Positions 8,076 through 14,305 of a stretch of DNA of 19,011 nucleotides are shown here, one piece after another. The notes beneath the pieces were generated by a model. It worked only from the letters and a program-made list of their open reading frames with translations. It did no database searches and was not told the DNA's origin. The position numbers and the translations under genes are program-made. This DNA comes from Paracoccaceae bacterium. Lineage in GTDB: Bacteria; Pseudomonadota; Alphaproteobacteria; Rhodobacterales; Rhodobacteraceae. How positions within the stretch are numbered: position 1 is the stretch's first letter; each line of letters starts with the position of its first letter. The stretch lies in contig DNSZ01000080.1 of NCBI GenBank assembly GCA_003500165.1, forward strand, positions 930 through 19,940. The letters run 5' to 3'.

Positions 8076-8100
8076 GGGCTGTCATGCCGACGGCCCTCTT
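8076..8100 (+). terminator. Candidate intrinsic terminator of the sugar operon
   Basis: GGGCTGTC (8076-8083) and GACGGCCC (8089-8096) form an 8-bp stem with one G-U pair and a 5-nt loop, followed by TCTT. It lies 24 bp after the regulator stop and before the convergent tRNA gene. The U-tract is short, so strength is uncertain. Confidence 0.45.
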
Positions 8101-8120
8101 CAATGACCGTTGCCGTGATT

Positions 8121-8196
<76 letters not shown>

Positions 8197-8207
8197 GAAC
8201 CGTGCGC

Positions 8208-8236
8208 TCTGTGACCGATGGGGCCTCGCTTGTCAA
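8208..8236 (-). promoter_or_regulatory. Possible promoter of the tRNA-Ala gene
   Basis: A consensus -35 TTGACA reads on the minus strand at 8236-8231, suitably placed upstream of the tRNA 5' end at 8196. At 17-bp spacing the -10 would be CACAGA (8213-8208), a poor match, so only the -35 is convincing. Confidence 0.35.
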
Positions 8237-8348
8237 GGAATGTGCGGGCCGCGGGCCGCGTCATCGCGATGTCATCTGGCGGTAACCGGTTTGTCGCATG
8301 CGGCGCCTAGGATGAGGGCAAAGACAACAGGCAGGCGGTGTCGGGCAG

Positions 8349-9311
8349 ATGGCGCTGTTGCGGGTGAATGCAGATGGCGGGCAGGTTCGGCTGCATGGCT
8401 GTCCGGACCGGCCCATCGCGCCCGCCCTTCGACAAGCCCTTGCGGGCTTGCCGCCCGCGGCGCCGATCGTGGTTCTGGTGCATGGCTACCGCTTCACCCC
8501 GTGGAAACCGGCGCACGATCCGCATACCCATATCTTTGCGGCAGGCGCGCCGCGGCCCTGCTGGAAGGCGCGATCCTGGCCAGCCCATCTGGGCTTCTCG
8601 GAATGCGATCCGGCCGATGGGCTTTGCATCGCGTTCGGCTGGGATGCCAAGGCGCCGATCGATGCGTTGGGCCTGTCGGCGGTCCATGACAGGACGCCGC
8701 TGGTGGCCGGTGCGCTGGCCCGGCTGCTGACGCTGATCGCGGATATGGCGCCGGGACGGTGCGTCGACCTGCTGGCGCATTCGCTGGGCGCCCGGGTGAC
8801 GCTGTTGGCCATGGCAGCGCTGCGCCGGCCGGTGATCGGCCGGACGATCCTGATGGCGGCGGCGGAATACCGCTCGGGCGCCCGCGCCGCACTCGCCAAC
8901 CCGGCCCTGGCCGCGGCGGAGGTGGTCAACGTCACCAGCCGCGAGAACGACCTCTTCGATTTCCTGTTCCAGGCTGCGATCGTGCCGCCGCGCCCGGGCG
9001 ACGTCCCGCTCGGGCAGGGCCTGACGGGGCGGCCGGCACGATGGATCGATCTGCCGATCGATTGCCCCGCGACCCTGGCCGCGCTCGCCCGCGAAGGGAT
9101 GGCGATTGCACCGCGCCGACGCCGCGCCTGTCACTGGAGCTTCTATCTGCGGCCGGGCATCTTCGACCTTTACCGCGCGCTCATTCGCGACCGCGGCGCC
9201 TGGCCCGCCGCCCGGTTGCGCGCGCTGATCGCCGGCCCGGCCTGCCGGCTTCCCGCCGAGGCGACCGATCTGCCGGTCTTCGTGCCGCTGCCCACGGCGC
9301 GGGCCTCATAG
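8349..9311 (+). CDS. Alpha/beta-hydrolase fold protein of unknown substrate
   Basis: This 320-residue protein has a recognisable hydrolase core. The oxyanion-hole motif VHGYRF is at 44-49 and the nucleophile elbow LLAHSLGARV centres on Ser145, followed by a helix. The layout resembles DUF900-type esterase/lipase-like proteins, which often act on acyl or glycan esters, but I cannot assign a substrate. There is no signal peptide or membrane segment, so it is probably cytoplasmic. It stands alone, 152 bp after the tRNA gene on the opposite strand, with only a weak ribosome-binding site (AGGCGG about 14 bases upstream). The next gene follows 57 bp later with its own strong site, so co-transcription is possible but not required. 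The Asp and His of the triad cannot be assigned by eye. Confidence 0.75.
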   Translation: MALLRVNADGGQVRLHGCPDRPIAPALRQALAGLPPAAPIVVLVHGYRFTPWKPAHDPHTHIFAAGAPRPCWKARSWPAHLGFSECDPADGLCIAFGWDAKAPIDALGLSAVHDRTPLVAGALARLLTLIADMAPGRCVDLLAHSLGARVTLLAMAALRRPVIGRTILMAAAEYRSGARAALANPALAAAEVVNVTSRENDLFDFLFQAAIVPPRPGDVPLGQGLTGRPARWIDLPIDCPATLAALAREGMAIAPRRRRACHWSFYLRPGIFDLYRALIRDRGAWPAARLRALIAGPACRLPAEATDLPVFVPLPTARAS

Positions 9312-9368
9312 GACGGCTTGACCTTCAGGCGCTTTGCAGCAACGCTTGTCACCAAGAGGGAGGCAGCG

Positions 9369-9857
9369 ATGATCACACGCTCAGGTCCGCACTTCGACCC
9401 TCTCCCGGGACTCAATCGCCGGATGGCGCGGCTGGGCTTGCGGCTGGCAAGCGGCGATGTCTCCATAAGGCTCTATGCCCTCGCGATTTGCCTCGCCTGC
9501 ATTGCCTTCGGTCTGCTGCTCGACGCGTTTCTCCCTGCGGCAGGCCCTGCGACGCCCCTGCATATTGGTCCCAGGATACTGGGCCTGCCGCTGATCGCCA
9601 TCGGCGGGGTGGCGACCGGCTGGATCGCCATCGGAGGATTGGCCGTCGGCGTCGTGGCCATCGGCGGCGGGGCGTTTGGCGTGATCTCGCTTGGCGGCCT
9701 TGCGCTGGGTCTGGCGCTGGCCGTTGGGGGCGGCGCCGTCGGATACTATGCCAATGGCGGGCTCGCGGTGGGCGGCTATGCCTATGCGGGCAATGGCGTC
9801 GCCTTTGGCCGCTTCCAGGCGCAGGGCAACCAGCACGAGGCGCTGATCGGCCGCTGA
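9369..9857 (+). CDS. Small membrane protein with Gly/Ala decapeptide repeats, function unknown
   Basis: This 162-residue protein has three parts: a basic N-terminal stretch (1-33), one clear hydrophobic helix (about 35-55) and, from residue 77 to about 148, a regular repeat of the form A-I-G-G-x-A-x-G-x-x. The first four repeats are exactly ten residues long. After that the period drifts to about eleven and becomes rich in Tyr and Asn. ATG 9369 is preceded by AGGGAGG, which decides the start over an in-frame ATG at 9318. I do not recognise a named family. The repeat could form a glycine-zipper-like membrane bundle or a beta-helix. There is no operon clue beyond the preceding hydrolase gene. 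Confidence 0.75.
   Translation: MITRSGPHFDPLPGLNRRMARLGLRLASGDVSIRLYALAICLACIAFGLLLDAFLPAAGPATPLHIGPRILGLPLIAIGGVATGWIAIGGLAVGVVAIGGGAFGVISLGGLALGLALAVGGGAVGYYANGGLAVGGYAYAGNGVAFGRFQAQGNQHEALIGR
9597..9716 (+). repeat. Four tandem 30-bp coding repeats
   Basis: Units at 9597-9626, 9627-9656, 9657-9686 and 9687-9716 each encode one decapeptide, and the first three begin GCCATCGG. They are diverged at third positions, so this is an old internal duplication rather than a recent slippage array. Confidence 0.7.
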
Positions 9858-9897
9858 CCCCCTTGCCTTTGCGGCCATGCAGGGCACATTGGCAGCC

Positions 9898-10602
9898 ATG
9901 ACAGAACCGATTGACCTCTACTACTGGCCCACCCCGAACGGCTGGAAGATCACCATCGCGCTCGAAGAGATGGGCCTGCCCTATCGCGTCCAGCTGATCG
10001 ATATCGGCAAGGGCGACCAGTTCGACCCGGATTTCCTGAAGATCGCGCCGAACAACCGGATGCCCGCCATCGTCGACCCCGACGGTCCGGGCGGCGCCCC
10101 GGTCTCGATCTTCGAATCGGCCGCCATCCTGATGTATCTCGGTCGCAAGACCGGCCGTTTCTACGGCACCGAAGAGCGTTCCCGCATCGCGGTCGAGGAA
10201 TGGCTGATGTGGCAGATGGGCGGCGTCGGCCCGATGGCCGGCCAGGCGCATCACTTCCTGAAATACGCCCCCGGGCTCGACCCGCCGCAGGTGCTGCCCT
10301 ATGCGCAGGACCGCTACCGGCGCGAGGTCGACCGGCTCTACTCCGTCCTCGACAAACGGCTCGACGGCCGCGATTTCGTCGCCGGCGACTACTCCATCGC
10401 CGACATGGCGATCTGGCCCTGGGCCTCGCTGTGGCAGGGCCAGGGCCAAAGCCTCGACGGCAAGCCGAACCTTGCCGCCTGGCTCGATCGGGTGGCCGGG
10501 CGCCCGGCGGTAGAGCGCGGCCGCGCCGTGGCCGCCGAGCAGCGCAGCAATTCCGCGCCCGACCGCAAGGCACAGCGGATCCTGTTCGGCCAGGGGCGCT
10601 AG
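9898..10602 (+). CDS. Glutathione transferase, YfcG/Nu-class (disulfide-bond oxidoreductase type)
   Basis: This 234-residue cytoplasmic thiol enzyme has an N-terminal thioredoxin-like domain (about 1-85) with the signature YWPTPNGWKIT. In YfcG the matching Thr and Asn contact bound glutathione or glutathione disulfide. Further family blocks are APNNRMPAIVD (the cis-Pro loop), SIFESAAILMYLG, the C-terminal helical block WLMWQMGGVGPMAGQ and YSIADMAIWPW. Length and motifs match E. coli YfcG/YghU, which reduce disulfides or peroxides with glutathione. I chose ATG 9898 because the homologous start aligns there. ATG 9877 adds seven residues, and neither has a strong ribosome-binding site. It is followed by a palindrome-rich spacer and so probably ends its transcript there. 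Confidence 0.92.
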   Translation: MTEPIDLYYWPTPNGWKITIALEEMGLPYRVQLIDIGKGDQFDPDFLKIAPNNRMPAIVDPDGPGGAPVSIFESAAILMYLGRKTGRFYGTEERSRIAVEEWLMWQMGGVGPMAGQAHHFLKYAPGLDPPQVLPYAQDRYRREVDRLYSVLDKRLDGRDFVAGDYSIADMAIWPWASLWQGQGQSLDGKPNLAAWLDRVAGRPAVERGRAVAAEQRSNSAPDRKAQRILFGQGR

Positions 10603-10630
10603 GCGCGCGCCCCCGGCTTTCGGCTTGGCC

Positions 10631-10690
10631 CAAATATCCCGGGGGGAGTCCCGGCGCGGGACGCGCCGGGACGGGGGGCAGCGCCCCCCG
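10631..10690. repeat. Rhodobacterales-style extragenic palindromic element (two abutting hairpins)
   Basis: A perfect 11-bp stem with a 3-nt loop (GTCCCGGCGCG 10648-10658, CGCGCCGGGAC 10662-10672) abuts a perfect 8-bp stem with a 3-nt loop (CGGGGGGC 10672-10679, GCCCCCCG 10683-10690). They are preceded by CAAATATCCCGGGGGG (10631-10646). Read on the minus strand this is a G/C hairpin pair followed by CCCGGGATATTTG, an arrangement I recognise from memory as common between genes of Rhodobacteraceae. I cannot verify its copy number here. It may terminate the GST transcript. Confidence 0.6.
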
Positions 10691-10729
10691 GCACCGGGCG
10701 TCAACCGGCGCAACGGTCGATGCCGTGCG

Positions 10730-10788
10730 CGCCCGGCGCGCCGGCGCCGGGCGGCGGCCGGGCGGGGCTCGATGCCCCGGCCGGCCGC
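10730..10788. repeat. Two further strong GC hairpins in the same spacer
   Basis: CGCCCGGCGC (10730-10739) and GCGCCGGGCG (10744-10753) form a perfect 10-bp stem with a 4-nt loop. Immediately after, arms 10754-10768 and 10774-10788 form a 15-bp stem with one mismatch and loop TCGAT. With the preceding element this makes four consecutive hairpins in the 253-bp gap between the GST and oxidoreductase genes. No protein-coding signal is seen in this gap. Confidence 0.6.
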
Positions 10789-10824
10789 GCCCCCGGGCTC
10801 TTGCGGCCTGCCCTGCCCCGTGAT

Positions 10825-10840
10825 CGTCTGACGCCAGACG
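10825..10840. promoter_or_regulatory. Short perfect palindrome just upstream of the oxidoreductase ribosome-binding site
   Basis: CGTCTG (10825-10830) and CAGACG (10835-10840) form a perfect 6-bp inverted repeat with a 4-nt spacer, ending about five bases before TTGGAGG, the ribosome-binding site of the next gene. It could be a repressor operator or a 5'-leader hairpin. Confidence 0.35.
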
Positions 10841-10855
10841 TTCTTGGAGGTGGGC

Positions 10856-12895
10856 ATGACCACGGACCCGCTGTTGACGCCCTTCCGGCTGAAGCATCTG
10901 ACGCTGAAGAACCGGCTGATGGTCACCGCCCATGAGCCCGCCTATGCCGAGGACGGCCTGCCCAAGGCCCGCTATCGCGCCTATCACGCGGAACGCGCCC
11001 GGGGCGGCGTGGCGCTGACCATGACCGCGGGCTCGGCGCTCGTCTCCCGCGACAGCCCGCCCGCTTTCAACAACCTGCTGGCCTGGCAGGACGCGATCGT
11101 GCCCTGGCTCGCGGAATTGGCCGATGCCTGCCAGGGCCATGGCTGCGCGGTGATGATCCAGCTGACCCATCTGGGATGGCGGTCGCGCTGGGACGCGGGC
11201 GACTGGCTGCCCACCCTGGCCCCGGGTCCGCGCCGCGAACCCGCGCACAAGGCGCGGCCGAAGGTGATGGAAGACTGGGACATCGCGCGCGTCATCACGG
11301 ATTACGCCGATGCCGCCGAACGGATGGCGGCGGCGGGCCTCGACGGGATCGAGCTCGAGGCCTATGGCCATCTCCTCGATGCGTTCTGGTCGGGGCATCT
11401 GAACCGGCTCGACCCGCCCTGGGGCGGCGATCTGGCGGCGCGCATGCGCTTTCCCGCCGCGGTGATCGCGGCGATCCGCGACCGGGTCGGCCCCGATTTC
11501 CTCCTTGGCGTGCGGATGACGGCCGATGACGGCCAGCCCGGCGGCATCTCCGAGGCCGACGGGATCGCCATCGCCCGGGCGCTGGCAGCCTCCGGTCAGG
11601 TCGATTTCCTCAACGTCATTCGCGGCCGGGTCGACACCGATGCGACGCTCACCGACACGATCCCGGTGCAGGGGATGCCCGCTGCCCCGCATCTCGATTT
11701 CGCCGGCCGGGTGCGGGCCGAAACCGGCCTGCCCACCTTCCATGCCGCGCGCATCCAGGATGTCGCCACCGCGCGCCATGCCATCGCCGCGGGGCTTCTC
11801 GACATGGTCGGCATGACGCGCGCCCATATCGCCGAGCCGCATCTGGTCGCCAAACTGGCCCAGGGGCGCGAGGCCGATATCCGGCCCTGCGTCGGCGCCA
11901 ATTACTGCCTTGACCGCATCTATCAGGGGGCGGCGACGCTGTGCATCCACAACCCGGCGACCGGCCGCGAAGAAACCCTGCCGCATACGATCGGCCGCAG
12001 CCCGCGCCCGCGCCGCGCGGTGATCGTGGGCGCAGGGCCCGGCGGGCTGGAGGCCGCCCGTGTTGCCGCCGAACGCGGCCATCGGGTCACCGTGTTCGAG
12101 GCCGCCGATGCCCCGGGCGGGCAGCTTCGGCTGGCGGCGCGCAGCGCGCGGCGGCGCGAACTGATGGGCATCGTCGACTGGCGGATGCGGCAATGCGAGC
12201 GGCTGGGGGTGACGTTCTGCTTCAACAGTCTCGCCGAACCCGGGGACATCGCCGCCCACGCCCCGGACATGGTGATCGTCGCCACCGGCGGCCTGCCCGA
12301 CACGGATGTCTTGGAAACCGGCGCCGATCTGGCGGTCACGGCATGGGATATCCTGTCGGGCGATGTGGCGCCGGGCAGCGATGTGCTGATCTGGGACGAG
12401 GCGGGCGACCACGCCGGTCTGCAGGCGGCCGAGGCGGTGGCCGCAGCCGGCGGCCGGGTCGAGATCATGACCCGCGACCGGACCTTCGCGCCCGAGGTGA
12501 TGGGGATGAACCTGGTGCCCTATCTGCGCCATCTGCAGGGGCAGGGCGCGGTGCTGACGGTCGCCCGACGGCTTGACGGGCTGACGCGCGCGGGCAATCG
12601 CATCCGGGCGCGGATCGGCACGGATTATTCCGATTTCAGCGACGAGCGGGATTTCGACCAGGTGGTGATCAATGCCGGCACCCTGCCGCTCGACGATCTC
12701 TATTTCGCGCTGAAACCCCGGTCGCGCAATCGCGGCGCGGTCGACTGGCATGCCCTGCTCGACAGCGATGCCGAGCCGTTTCCCGAAACCGACCCGGACG
12801 GCGCGTTCACCCTCTACCGGATCGGCGACGCGGTGGCCTCGCGCAACATCCATGCCGCCATCCACGACGCATTGCGGCTGGGGGTGCGGTGGTAG
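10856..12895 (+). CDS. FMN/FAD oxidoreductase of the old-yellow-enzyme/DgcA type (probable N-demethylase or enoate-reductase relative)
   Basis: This 679-residue multidomain flavoenzyme has the length and plan of trimethylamine dehydrogenase, 2,4-dienoyl-CoA reductase and dimethylglycine demethylase DgcA. Residues 1-340 form a TIM barrel for FMN (LLTPFRLKHLTLKNR, GIELEAYGHLLDAFWS, VGMTRAHIAEPHL). Next comes an iron-sulfur segment with Cys345, Cys351 and Cys363. From about 385 there is an FAD/NAD domain with VIVGAGPGGLEAA (GAGPGG 392-397). The second of the four usual cluster cysteines is Ala348. I lean to a demethylase of an N-methylated compound, because the N-terminal block and the CLDRIY..CIHNPATGRE segment resemble that branch, but this is from memory. 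TTGGAGG upstream sets ATG 10856. It converges with the next gene. Confidence 0.87.
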   Translation: MTTDPLLTPFRLKHLTLKNRLMVTAHEPAYAEDGLPKARYRAYHAERARGGVALTMTAGSALVSRDSPPAFNNLLAWQDAIVPWLAELADACQGHGCAVMIQLTHLGWRSRWDAGDWLPTLAPGPRREPAHKARPKVMEDWDIARVITDYADAAERMAAAGLDGIELEAYGHLLDAFWSGHLNRLDPPWGGDLAARMRFPAAVIAAIRDRVGPDFLLGVRMTADDGQPGGISEADGIAIARALAASGQVDFLNVIRGRVDTDATLTDTIPVQGMPAAPHLDFAGRVRAETGLPTFHAARIQDVATARHAIAAGLLDMVGMTRAHIAEPHLVAKLAQGREADIRPCVGANYCLDRIYQGAATLCIHNPATGREETLPHTIGRSPRPRRAVIVGAGPGGLEAARVAAERGHRVTVFEAADAPGGQLRLAARSARRRELMGIVDWRMRQCERLGVTFCFNSLAEPGDIAAHAPDMVIVATGGLPDTDVLETGADLAVTAWDILSGDVAPGSDVLIWDEAGDHAGLQAAEAVAAAGGRVEIMTRDRTFAPEVMGMNLVPYLRHLQGQGAVLTVARRLDGLTRAGNRIRARIGTDYSDFSDERDFDQVVINAGTLPLDDLYFALKPRSRNRGAVDWHALLDSDAEPFPETDPDGAFTLYRIGDAVASRNIHAAIHDALRLGVRW

Positions 12896-12920
12896 CGGCG
12901 CCTCGGGACGGACGGTCGGC

Positions 12921-13541
12921 TTACCGAGGTTTCTTGTCCGGCGCGGTCAGCGCACGGTCGACACGATGGGCCGAGGTGTCGAGGCGCCGCGTGGCGCGGG
13001 TGCCCGGAACCAGCATCTCGGCCTTGCGGAAATGGGCCCGCAACTCCGCCTTCACGATGCCGAGTTCCGCCCGGATATCGCCGACCGTCCGCATCTGCCA
13101 TGGCGCGGTTTCGAGCGGTATTCTGTGCAGATCGGCGCCCGGCAGATTGTCCACCGCATAGCCGACGCCCAGCCGGTAGCTGGCAATGTGTTCGGGCTGA
13201 AACCGCCAATGCGGCGGATAGAGCGTGGTCGACACCTTGATGAAGATGTCGACGGCCGCGTCCGAAATGTCCGAGGCCGCGCCCATCGTCGCCCCGATGA
13301 TGAACGCCTCGTCCTGCACATGCAGACCGCGCCCCAGCAGGACGTGCAGGCAATCGTGCCGGTCGAGCGCGATGGCGCCGGGCAGCGCGTCGGGGCTGTC
13401 CGGGTTCTCGTATTTGCGGATGATCGCGGGCACGTCTTCGGCCGCCGCGGCGGGCATGGTGGCCAGCACCGCGCCCAGCGTCATCGCATCGGTGTCAAGG
13501 CCGGGGTTCCATTCGTCCCAGTTGAGCAGCGCGCGTCCCAT
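12921..13541 (-). CDS. COQ4-like metal-binding-motif protein
   Basis: This 206-residue protein contains H62-D63-x-x-H66-x11-E78 within RHDCLHVLLGRGLHVQDEAF, exactly the HDxxHx11E motif that defines COQ4. The flanking hydrophobic and Gly pattern (EAFIIGATMG) also matches. In eukaryotes COQ4 works in ubiquinone synthesis. Nothing nearby here is a quinone gene, so the function is open and a metal-dependent enzyme or scaffold role is only inferred. There is no signal peptide, and the C-terminal tail after about residue 175 is basic and probably disordered. It is the last gene of the five-gene minus-strand operon, starting 11 bp after the vWA stop without a clear ribosome-binding site, and it converges with the oxidoreductase gene (25-bp gap). 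I chose ATG 13541 because the open frame further upstream overlaps the vWA gene. Confidence 0.7.
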   Translation of the reverse strand: MGRALLNWDEWNPGLDTDAMTLGAVLATMPAAAAEDVPAIIRKYENPDSPDALPGAIALDRHDCLHVLLGRGLHVQDEAFIIGATMGAASDISDAAVDIFIKVSTTLYPPHWRFQPEHIASYRLGVGYAVDNLPGADLHRIPLETAPWQMRTVGDIRAELGIVKAELRAHFRKAEMLVPGTRATRRLDTSAHRVDRALTAPDKKPR

Positions 13542-13552
13542 GCCGGCCCGGC

Positions 13553-14293
13553 CTATTCGAAGCTCTGGATCGGGTCGAAGCGGGAGTTCTCCGCGATGGC
13601 GGCCTGCAACGCCGCGTCGAGCCGGCTGACATCGTCGACCGCGACATAGCTGGTGTGACCCTGCGCGTTCAGAACATGGTCGGTGCCGATCCCGATCCCG
13701 ATGGTCGCCACCGCGATCGGGGTGGTGTTGACCGTGGTCGCGACCTCGGCGGCCAGCAATTCGGGCTGATCGGCCACGCCATCGGTGGTGACGATGATGC
13801 GGTAGGTGCCAAAGCCACGCGCCCGGGCGGCCTCGGTGGCCAGCAAGTCCCGCGCCGCGGCGACCGCCGGGCCCAGCGGGGTCGAGCCGTTGGGCGCCAT
13901 CGGACGCAGCCTTTCGGCAAGCGCCGCGCCGGCCTCGCGGGCCGGGGTCGGCGGCAGGATCAGACCGGCATTGAGCGCCAGCAACGCCACCCGGTCGCCA
14001 TCGCCCATCATGTCGAGCGATTGCAGCACCGCGCGCTTTGCGGCCTCGAAATCGCGGCTCATCGAGCTTGAATCGTCGAGCACGATGACGGTGACGGTCC
14101 GGTCGGGGTCGGGCACGCTTTCGACTTCGGCGCCCTCGCTCAGCGGCGGCCAGGCAGCGATGGCCGACCAGTCGACCGCGCCCATGTCGCGTGGCGCAGA
14201 GCGCCCCGGGCCGAATGGCAAAAGGTCCGCAAACAGGTTCCACAGCACCACGATCCCGGCGATCAACAGGACGGCGACGGTCGATTTGCGCAT
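13553..14293 (-). CDS. Membrane-anchored von Willebrand factor A domain protein
   Basis: This 246-residue protein has one N-terminal hydrophobic helix (about 5-25), read as an uncleaved anchor or signal, followed by a vWA domain from about residue 65. The metal-ion-dependent adhesion site looks intact: D73-x-S75-x-S77 in LDDSSSMS, Thr138 in NGSTPLG and Asp171 in VTTDG. vWA domains usually mediate metal-dependent protein contacts, here probably on the periplasmic side. AGGGGA overlaps the preceding stop codon (TAGGGGAC) and lies eight bases from ATG 14293, so translation is coupled to the binding-protein/OmpA fusion upstream. Co-occurrence with OmpA-domain proteins suggests an envelope complex. 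Confidence 0.87.
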   Translation of the reverse strand: MRKSTVAVLLIAGIVVLWNLFADLLPFGPGRSAPRDMGAVDWSAIAAWPPLSEGAEVESVPDPDRTVTVIVLDDSSSMSRDFEAAKRAVLQSLDMMGDGDRVALLALNAGLILPPTPAREAGAALAERLRPMAPNGSTPLGPAVAAARDLLATEAARARGFGTYRIIVTTDGVADQPELLAAEVATTVNTTPIAVATIGIGIGTDHVLNAQGHTSYVAVDDVSRLDAALQAAIAENSRFDPIQSFE

Positions 14294-14305
14294 GATCGGC
14301 GTCCC

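Noticed and set aside
12901..12929. CCTCGG/CCGAGG pair between the two convergent stops as a bidirectional terminator
   Set aside because: The stem is only 6 bp with a 17-nt loop and no U-run, and it overlaps the stop codon of the COQ4-like gene.
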